Source: Jatrophihabitans sp964252635 (GTDB lineage Bacteria; Actinomycetota; Actinomycetes; Mycobacteriales; Jatrophihabitantaceae). From it: a stretch of 64,000 bases of DNA. The position numbers and the translations under genes are program-made. Positions 58,455 through 64,000 of the stretch are shown one piece after another. The notes under the pieces are model-generated. The model made no database searches, had not been told where the DNA came from, and saw nothing but the letters and a program-made list of their open reading frames with translations. How positions within the stretch are numbered: the stretch's first letter is position 1; each line of letters starts with the position of its first letter. Where the stretch lies: positions 124,001 through 188,000 of the forward strand of contig NZ_CAXUNP010000001.1 of the NCBI RefSeq assembly GCF_964252635.1. Direction: 5' to 3'.

Positions 58455-58474
58455 TTGTAAACGACTGTTTACAA
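58455..58474. promoter_or_regulatory. TetR operator of the MFS/TetR pair
   Basis: TTGTAAACGACTGTTTACAA has perfect 8-bp arms around a 4-nt centre. It lies 28 bp from the MFS start and 25 bp from the TetR start, midway in the gap, and is AT-rich compared with its surroundings. Confidence 0.8.
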
Positions 58475-58499
58475 CAGTGGGAGGGACGGGTCAAACACT

Positions 58500-59162
58500 G
58501 TGACCGAGCCGCAATCCGGCGCGGCGCACTTCGAGCAGACGTTCGCCATCGCCGAGGACTTCGCGTCGCTGAGCCACGCCGCCCGTCGTGTGCTGGCGAT
58601 GTCGGCCGCGCTGTTCCACCAGCGCGGGGCCGGCGGCACGTCGATCCGCGACATCACCGGTGCGTGCGGGCTGACGCCCGGCGCGTTCTACAAGCATTTC
58701 GCCTCGAAGGACGACGTCCTTTACATCCTCGTCTGCCACGGGCACGAGAGTCTGGACCGCCGCCTGGCGGCGTCGGCGGCAGCCGCCGGACCGACGCGGC
58801 GGGCCCAGCTGGCGGCGTTCGTCCGGGCGTACGTGCTGGCGCATCTGGACAGCCCGCAGCTCTCGCAGCTCGTCCGGCGCGAGTACACCTACCTGTCCCC
58901 GGAGCGGCGCGAGGAGATCATCGAGCGGCGCCGGGGACTGCGCCGGCGGCTGGCCGCGCTGCTCCTGGACGGGGACGCCGACGGGACGTTCCACCTCGTC
59001 GGCGGTCAGGACGCCGCGACGCGCAGCGCCGTGATGATCCTGGACATGTGCAGCCGTACCAGCGAGTGGTATCACGCGGACCGGGGCGGCATGTCCGGGC
59101 CGCAGCTGGCCGAGCGCTACGTCGAGGCCAGCCTGCGCCTCGTCGGCGCGCGCCGGGACTGA
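58500..59162 (+). CDS. TetR family regulator
   Basis: A 220-residue regulator with LAMSAALFHQRGAGGTSIRD, then ITGACGLTPGAFYKHFASKD as the helix-turn-helix. The C-terminal domain has LSQLVRREYTYLSPERREEI, typical of TetR_C_33/TetR_C-type ligand domains. Start is GTG at 58500. It likely represses the divergent MFS gene through the palindrome at 58455. Confidence 0.9.
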   Translation: MTEPQSGAAHFEQTFAIAEDFASLSHAARRVLAMSAALFHQRGAGGTSIRDITGACGLTPGAFYKHFASKDDVLYILVCHGHESLDRRLAASAAAAGPTRRAQLAAFVRAYVLAHLDSPQLSQLVRREYTYLSPERREEIIERRRGLRRRLAALLLDGDADGTFHLVGGQDAATRSAVMILDMCSRTSEWYHADRGGMSGPQLAERYVEASLRLVGARRD

Positions 59163-59190
59163 GCTCGACGCGCGCCACCCTCGACGATCA

Positions 59191-59229
59191 ACAGCGCGAC
59201 ACAGTCGTCCTGCGACGGTGTCGCGCTGT
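59191..59229. terminator. Bidirectional hairpin between tetR and mdh
   Basis: ACAGCGCGACAC (59191-59202) pairs perfectly with GTGTCGCGCTGT (59218-59229) around a 15-nt loop. It lies between the stops of the convergent TetR and malate dehydrogenase genes. Confidence 0.75.
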
Positions 59230-59249
59230 CGATCGGCAGGGTCGGGCGG

Positions 59250-60209
59250 TCAGAGGCCGGAGACGTCGGACTGCTTGGCGCGCACGGCCTCGGCGGCCTC
59301 CTTGAGCCCGGCGAGCTCGGACTCCGTGAGGTCGCGCTCGACGATCCGCTTGACGCCCCCGGCGCCGATCTCGGCCTCGACGCCGAGGTAGACACCGTCG
59401 ATGCCGTACTCGCCGTCGACCCACGCGCAGACCGGGATGACCTCGCCGGAGTCGGTGATGACGGCGCGAGCCATGCGCGCGGCGGCCGCCGACGGAGCGT
59501 AGTACGCCGAACCGGTCTTCAGCAGCGCGACGACCTCGGCACCGCCGTTGCGGGTGCGGGTGACGAGCTCCTCGATCTTGTCGGCGTCCATCACGTCGGC
59601 CAGCGGCTTGCCGTCGACGAAGCACGCCGAGGGCACCGGCACCATGGTGTCGCCGTGCGAGCCGAGGGTCAGCGTCTGCACCGACGAGACCGGGACGCCG
59701 AGCGTCTCGGCCACGTTGTGGGTGAAGCGCGCGGTGTCGAGCACGCCGGCCTGGCCGAACACCCGGTTCTTAGGAAATCCGGAGGCCTGCTGCGCCAGGG
59801 CGGTCATCTCGTCGAGCGGGTTCGACACGATGATGATGACGGCGTTGGGCGAGTGCTTCGCGATGTTCTCGGCGACGCCACGCACGATGCCCGCGTTGAC
59901 CTCGAGCAGGTCCATGCGGCTCATGCCGGGCTTGCGCGGCAGCCCGGCGGTGACGACCACGACGTCCGACCCGGCCGTGGCCTCGTAGCCGCCGCCCTCG
60001 GGGGTGGTGGTGGCGCCGACGACCTTGGTCTCGAAGCCCTCGATCGAGCGCGACTGGTTGAGGTCCAGGGCGAGGCCCTCGGGCTTGCCCTCGACGATGT
60101 CGGTGAGCACGACGGTCTCGAACACGTCGTACTCGGCCAGGCGCTGGGCCGTGGTGGATCCGTAGAAACCGGCCCCGACGACGGTGACCTTCCCGTGGCG
60201 GTCGGACAT
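59250..60209 (-). CDS. mdh: Malate dehydrogenase (LDH-like type)
   Basis: A 319-residue NAD-dependent dehydrogenase of the tricarboxylic acid cycle. The NAD motif GAGFYGSTTAQRL is at about 12-24. The LPRKPGMSRMDLL loop carries the arginines that choose malate over lactate, and IIVSNPLDEMT and GSHGDTMVP (catalytic His) are complete. The ATG at 60209 follows GAGGAG. It ends the purN-purH-folD-DUF3017-mdh series, although a 68-bp gap before it may hold its own promoter. Confidence 0.95.
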   Translation of the reverse strand: MSDRHGKVTVVGAGFYGSTTAQRLAEYDVFETVVLTDIVEGKPEGLALDLNQSRSIEGFETKVVGATTTPEGGGYEATAGSDVVVVTAGLPRKPGMSRMDLLEVNAGIVRGVAENIAKHSPNAVIIIVSNPLDEMTALAQQASGFPKNRVFGQAGVLDTARFTHNVAETLGVPVSSVQTLTLGSHGDTMVPVPSACFVDGKPLADVMDADKIEELVTRTRNGGAEVVALLKTGSAYYAPSAAAARMARAVITDSGEVIPVCAWVDGEYGIDGVYLGVEAEIGAGGVKRIVERDLTESELAGLKEAAEAVRAKQSDVSGL

Positions 60210-60277
60210 GCGTATTCTCCTCGTGTCAGGGGTGTCGCTTCGGTGATGTCTGGGGCCGAGGTTAGGCCACCCGCCGG

Positions 60278-60565
60278 TCAGTGCCGGAGGCGGATGTCGG
60301 TGGCGAGAATCAGGCCACCGAACACGAGAAAGCAGGCGGTGTCGATCCAACGGCCGCGGACCGCCAGCATGCCGACGGCCGCGCCCGGCAGGACCAGGCG
60401 CAGCACCGCCGCACCCAGCGCGACGACGGAGATCGCGAGCGTGCCGCGGACCGGGTGGTCCGGCTCGGCCACCAGGTAACAGAAACCGGCGGCCAGTCCG
60501 GCCAGGACGATGAGGAAGGCGAGCTGCTCACGGACCCAGCGCCAGGTGCGTCCGACGACCGTCAC
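60278..60565 (-). CDS. DUF3017 small membrane protein
   Basis: A 95-residue protein with three membrane segments: LAFLIVLAGLAAGFCYLV, GTLAISVVALGAAVLRLVL, and TACFLVFGGLILATDIRLR. It matches DUF3017, an actinobacterial family almost always next to folD. GTG start at 60565, three bases after the folD stop. Function unknown; conservation of the folD link is its main feature. Confidence 0.85.
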   Translation of the reverse strand: MTVVGRTWRWVREQLAFLIVLAGLAAGFCYLVAEPDHPVRGTLAISVVALGAAVLRLVLPGAAVGMLAVRGRWIDTACFLVFGGLILATDIRLRH

Positions 60566-60568
60566 TGA

Positions 60569-61423
60569 TCAGGACCGGGCGGCGAGCTGGCGCTCCGCGG
60601 CCTCGACCACGTTGGACAGCAGCATGGCGCGCGTCATCGGGCCGACGCCGCCCGGGTTCGGGCTCAGGTAGCCGGCGACGTCGACGACGTCGGGCGCCAC
60701 GTCGCCCGCGATCTTGCCGTCGACCCTGCTGACGCCCGCGTCGAGCACCGCAGCCCCGGGCTTGACCATGTCAGCGGTGATCAACGACGGCGACCCGGCG
60801 GCCGCCACCACGATGTCGGCCCGGCGCACGTGGGCGGCGAGGTCGGTCGTCCCGGTGTGGCACAGGGTCACGGTGGCGTTCTCGGACCGGCGGCTCAGCA
60901 TGAGCCCCAGCGGCCGGCCGACGGTGAGCCCGCGGCCGACGACGACCACGTCGGCACCGGCGATGGGCACGTCGTAGCGGCGCAACAGCTCGATGATCCC
61001 GGTGGGCGTGCACGGCAGCGGCGCGGGCCGGCCGAGCACCAGCGACCCGAGGTTGGTCGGGTGCAGCCCGTCGACGTCCTTGACCGGATCGACGGCCGAC
61101 AGGATCGCGAATTCGTCGAGCCCGGTGGGTTGCTGGACGAGGAACGCGGTGCACGCCTCGTCGGCGTTGAGCTCGGCCACCACCGCCTCGACCTGGGCCT
61201 GGCTGGTGCCGGCCGGCAGGTCACGACGGATGCTGGCCACGCCGATCTCGGCGCAGTCCTTGTGCTTCGCGTTGACGTACCAGGTGCTGCCCGGGTCGTC
61301 GCCGACGAGCACGGTCCCGAGCCCGGGACGGACGCCGTGCTCGGCAAGGGCCTGCACCCGTGCCGTCAGCTCGGTCTTGATCGCGGCAAGGGTTGCCTTG
61401 CCGTCGAGGATGGTCGCGCCCAC
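60569..61423 (-). CDS. folD: Bifunctional methylenetetrahydrofolate dehydrogenase/cyclohydrolase
   Basis: A 284-residue folate enzyme interconverting methylene-, methenyl- and 10-formyl-tetrahydrofolate. Features are VGDDPGSTWYVNAKHKDCAE with the catalytic Lys of YVNAK near residue 53, LVQQPTGLDE (usually LVQLPLP), CTPTGIIELLRRY, and VVVVGRGLTVGRPLG in the NADP site, then LCHTGTTDL. PGGVGPMTRAMLL closes the family signature. The GTG at 61423 yields the standard length. It supplies formyl groups for purN and purH upstream. Confidence 0.94.
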   Translation of the reverse strand: MGATILDGKATLAAIKTELTARVQALAEHGVRPGLGTVLVGDDPGSTWYVNAKHKDCAEIGVASIRRDLPAGTSQAQVEAVVAELNADEACTAFLVQQPTGLDEFAILSAVDPVKDVDGLHPTNLGSLVLGRPAPLPCTPTGIIELLRRYDVPIAGADVVVVGRGLTVGRPLGLMLSRRSENATVTLCHTGTTDLAAHVRRADIVVAAAGSPSLITADMVKPGAAVLDAGVSRVDGKIAGDVAPDVVDVAGYLSPNPGGVGPMTRAMLLSNVVEAAERQLAARS

Positions 61424-61557
61424 GCCGACATAGTGCCAGCCGCCGAGCCGTCGACCGTGGCGCGGGTCGGCTTGATCACGCGACACGGGCCGGTAGGTGT
61501 ACCTCCGACGGACAGCACGCGGCCGTCGCCGGACAACCCGCCACGCGCGACTCGGGG

Positions 61558-63123
61558 TCAGTGCGCGAAGTGCCTCGTCCCGGTGAAATACAGGGCCACG
61601 CCTGCCTCGGCGCAGGCCGCGATCGTCTCGTCGTCGCGGATCGACCCGCCGGGCTCGACGATCGCGCGGACGCCGGCGTCGAGCAACACCTGCGGGCCGT
61701 CGTTGAACGGGAAGAACGCGTCCGACGCGGCGACACTGCCGCGCGCGCGCTCCCCCGCACGCGCGACCGCGAGCCGGCACGAGTCCACCCGGTTGACCTG
61801 CCCCATGCCGACCCCAACGGTGGCCCGCCCGGACGCCAGCAGGATGGCGTTCGACTTCACGGCCCGCACCGCCCGCCAGGCGAAGACGAGATCGGCGAGC
61901 GTCTCGTCGTCGAGGGCGTCGCCGGCCCGCAACGTCCAACTGTTCGGGTCGTCGCCGGGCGCGTCGATGGTGTCGACCGTCTGCAGCAGCAGCCCACCCG
62001 AGATCGGCCGGCGCTCCAGGGCCGCGGTGCTCGGCTTGGCGACAAGCAGCCGGGTGTTCTTGCGCTTGGCGAGTCGCTCGAGCGCGTCCGGCTCGTAGGA
62101 CGGCGCGATGATCACCTCGGTCAGGACCTTGGCGATCTGTTCGGCGAGCTGGAACGAGACCGGACCGTTGGCCGCGATGACGCCGCCGTAGGCGCTGGAC
62201 GGGTCGCAGGCATGGGCCTTGGCGTGCGCGTCGGCGATGTCGGTGCCGAGGGCGATGCCGCACGGGTTCGCGTGCTTGATGATCGCCACGCAGGGCTCGG
62301 CGAAGTCGTAGGCGGCCCGCCAGGCCGCGTCGGCGTCGACGTAGTTGTTGTAGCTCATCGCCGCGCCCGAGAGCTGCTCGGCGTGCGCGATCCCGGTGTC
62401 GCCCGCCGGGTCGATGTACAACGCCGCTTTCTGGTGCGGGTTCTCGCCGTAGCGCAACACCGCGGCCCGTTCGTACTCCGCCGCTACCCAGCCGGGGAAC
62501 CCGCTGGGCGTGCCGTCGACGTCGTCGTCCGGGCTCACCGCCGAGCCGAGCCAGGAGGCGACCCCGATGTCGTAGGCCGCGGTGTGCCGGAAGGCGGCGA
62601 GGGCGAGGCGGCGCCGCGCGGGAAGGTCGAAGCCGCCGGCCCGCACCGCGGCGAGGACCTCGTCGTACCGCGCCGGGTCGGTGACCACCGCGATCGAGCC
62701 GTGGTTCTTGGCACTGGCCCGCACCATCGCCGGACCGCCGATGTCGATTTGCTCAATGACGTCGGCCTCGCCGGCGCCGCTCGCCACGGTGGCCGCGAAC
62801 GGGTACAGGTTGGCGATCAGGAGCTGGAACGAGTCGATGCCGAGGTCGGAGATCGTCTCGACGTGCGACGGGTCGTTCTGGTCGGCGAGCAGGCCGGCGT
62901 GCACGTGCGGGTGCAGGGTCTTGACCCGTCCGCCGAGGATCTCCGGGAAGCCGGTGACCTCGTCGACGGCAACGACCGGGACACCGGCGTCGCGGATGCG
63001 CGCGGCGGTCGACCCGGTCGACACGATCTCGACGCCGGCCTCGTGCAGGCCGCGGGCCAGCTCGTCCAGGCCGGTCTTGTCGTAGACGCTGATGAGCGCC
63101 CGGCGGACGGCGATCGATGTCAC
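61558..63123 (-). CDS. purH: Bifunctional AICAR formyltransferase/IMP cyclohydrolase
   Basis: A 521-residue enzyme carrying out the last two steps to inosinate. The N-terminal cyclohydrolase domain (RALISVYDKTGLDELARGLH; GGRVKTLHPHVHAGLLA) is followed from about residue 200 by the transformylase domain, with LRYGENPHQKAALY, IIKHANPCGIALGTD, and SDAFFPFNDGPQVLLDAGVR near the end. GTG start at 63123 shares one base with the purN stop (TAGTG), showing tight coupling. Confidence 0.96.
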   Translation of the reverse strand: MTSIAVRRALISVYDKTGLDELARGLHEAGVEIVSTGSTAARIRDAGVPVVAVDEVTGFPEILGGRVKTLHPHVHAGLLADQNDPSHVETISDLGIDSFQLLIANLYPFAATVASGAGEADVIEQIDIGGPAMVRASAKNHGSIAVVTDPARYDEVLAAVRAGGFDLPARRRLALAAFRHTAAYDIGVASWLGSAVSPDDDVDGTPSGFPGWVAAEYERAAVLRYGENPHQKAALYIDPAGDTGIAHAEQLSGAAMSYNNYVDADAAWRAAYDFAEPCVAIIKHANPCGIALGTDIADAHAKAHACDPSSAYGGVIAANGPVSFQLAEQIAKVLTEVIIAPSYEPDALERLAKRKNTRLLVAKPSTAALERRPISGGLLLQTVDTIDAPGDDPNSWTLRAGDALDDETLADLVFAWRAVRAVKSNAILLASGRATVGVGMGQVNRVDSCRLAVARAGERARGSVAASDAFFPFNDGPQVLLDAGVRAIVEPGGSIRDDETIAACAEAGVALYFTGTRHFAH

Positions 63124-63680
63124 TAATACTCCTTGACGAGGGTGTGCAGGGTCTCGAGGTAGAGCGGCTTCTCGGCCGCCTGGACGCGCGCGCGCAGGGT
63201 CTGCTCGTCGTCGTCGGGACGGACGCCGACGCGGACCTGGGCGATGATCGGGCCGGTGTCGATGCCCTCGTCGACCCAGTGGACGGTCACGCCCGTCTCG
63301 CGCACGCCGGCGGCCAGCGCGTCGCGCAGCGCGTGCGCTCCGGGGAAGGCGGGCAGCAGCGCCGGGTGGGTGTTGACGACCCGGAACCGGCGCACGACGT
63401 CGGCATCCAGGATGCGCATGAACCCGGCCAGCACGAGGAGGTCGGGCTCGTACCCGGCAATCGCCTGCTCCAGCGCGCGGTTCCAGGTCGCCCGGTCGGT
63501 GTGCTCGGCCGGTGGCACCGCGAACGTGGCGGCGCCGGCGCGTTCGGCGCGCTGCAGGGCCTGCGCCGCCGGCTTGTCGGATCCGACGGCGACCACGAGC
63601 GGTCGCAGCACCGGATCGTCCAACACGGCCTGGACCGTGGTGCCACTGCCCGACGCGAGGACGACGAGGCGAGCCGGCAC
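63123..63680 (-). CDS. purN: Phosphoribosylglycinamide formyltransferase
   Basis: A 185-residue GAR transformylase using 10-formyltetrahydrofolate in purine synthesis. It has LVVLASGSGTTVQAVLD (substrate loop), LLVLAGFMRILDADVVRRFR, and VVNTHPALLPAFPGAHALRD with the catalytic Asn-His. VHWVDEGIDTGPIIAQ holds the catalytic Asp. The GTG at 63680 gives the standard N-terminus; a longer frame upstream is antisense-like and overlaps the next gene. Confidence 0.95.
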   Translation of the reverse strand: MPARLVVLASGSGTTVQAVLDDPVLRPLVVAVGSDKPAAQALQRAERAGAATFAVPPAEHTDRATWNRALEQAIAGYEPDLLVLAGFMRILDADVVRRFRVVNTHPALLPAFPGAHALRDALAAGVRETGVTVHWVDEGIDTGPIIAQVRVGVRPDDDEQTLRARVQAAEKPLYLETLHTLVKEY

Positions 63681-63690
63681 TTCGCCGACC

Positions 63691-64000
63691 CTACCCGGCG
63701 AGCTTGCCGCCCTTGCCGCCGTCCACGTGCTCGCTGTCGGTGTTGATGCCGTGCTCACCGTCGGTGTCGCTGTCCGGGTCGGAGTCACGGCGGACGACGG
63801 CGACCACGGCCGAGGCGGCCCCGGACACGACATCGGTCGCCCGCGCCGACACGTGGGTGACGGCGTTGCCCACCGCATCCGACACTCGGGCTCCGGCCGC
63901 CGCCAGCGGGATGTGGTCGGGGTCCTCGGCCTCGCGGGTGCGCAGCGAGTCGCCGACGAGCTGCAGGCCGAGCACGGCCGCCGCCGCGAGCCCGGAGACC
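63691..64000 (-). CDS. C-terminal fragment of a DUF6350-like membrane protein
   Basis: The frame is open to the right edge and reads (VSGLAAAAVLGLQLVGDSLR) then an acidic, Ser/Asp-rich tail ending GGKGGKLAG. Only the last hydrophobic segment and cytoplasmic tail are visible. Position directly upstream of purN is typical of DUF6350 (cell-division-related) proteins in actinobacteria; the name is based on that context and on the tail. It stops 11 bp before the purN start. Confidence 0.5.
   Translation of the reverse strand, partial: VSGLAAAAVLGLQLVGDSLRTREAEDPDHIPLAAAGARVSDAVGNAVTHVSARATDVVSGAASAVVAVVRRDSDPDSDTDGEHGINTDSEHVDGGKGGKLAG

Overview
The window is high-GC DNA (roughly 70 % G+C by eye) from an Actinomycetota chromosome. 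The evidence is the frequent GTG and one TTG start, 1-4 bp ATGA/GTGA gene overlaps, predicted F420-type LLM and PPOX oxidoreductases, and actinobacterial families such as SCO4848, DUF3017 and DUF6350. I cannot fix the genus. I see no rRNA, tRNA, CRISPR array, insertion sequence or prophage. No stretch of more than about 250 bp lacks a gene. One scaffold gap of 10 N, flanked by artificial homopolymers, lies at about 22675-22800.

1-3.6 kb: the start of a sedolisin-like protease precursor, an acidic protein with an internal duplication, a luciferase-like oxidoreductase and a GH3-like lipoprotein. 3.6-13.0 kb (minus strand): a nucleoside uptake and salvage operon. It encodes a BMP-type lipoprotein, a double ATPase, two permeases, a cytochrome P450, cytidine deaminase, thymidine phosphorylase and adenosine deaminase. 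The P450 is embedded tightly in the series.

13.2-31.6 kb: a rhamnose locus. A secreted GH78 enzyme should release L-rhamnose, a CUT2-type ABC transporter imports it, and RhaM, RhaI, RhaB and the fused aldolase/dehydrogenase RhaEW convert it to DHAP and L-lactate. A LacI-type regulator is transcribed divergently and overlaps lutABC, which would oxidise the L-lactate to pyruvate. Three similar LacI-type palindromes lie in front of the ABC operon, the regulator and the GH78 gene, suggesting one regulon from polysaccharide to pyruvate. An L-fucose/L-arabinose-isomerase-like protein and a minimal LuxR helix-turn-helix protein also sit in this operon.

31.6-48.4 kb: an accessory region of small units, each a regulator facing an oxidoreductase, hydrolase or exporter: MFS/TetR, epoxide hydrolase/CGNR, TetR/SDR, TetR/epimerase-like and TetR/NmrA-like. 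Most intergenic gaps carry their own palindromic or repeated operator pair. A secreted arylsulfotransferase, a large LuxR-type regulator, a tautomerase and an aldo/keto reductase lie among them.

48.5-64 kb: mostly core genes: a GreA-like factor, a D,D-carboxypeptidase, a BrkB-family membrane protein, a 2'-5' RNA ligase-like protein, trpS, a CorC/HlyC protein and an alpha/beta hydrolase. Then come an AbiEi/DUF559 protein, another MFS/TetR pair with a palindromic operator, malate dehydrogenase, DUF3017, folD, purH, purN and the end of a DUF6350-like membrane protein. The purN-purH-folD series supplies inosinate and one-carbon units.
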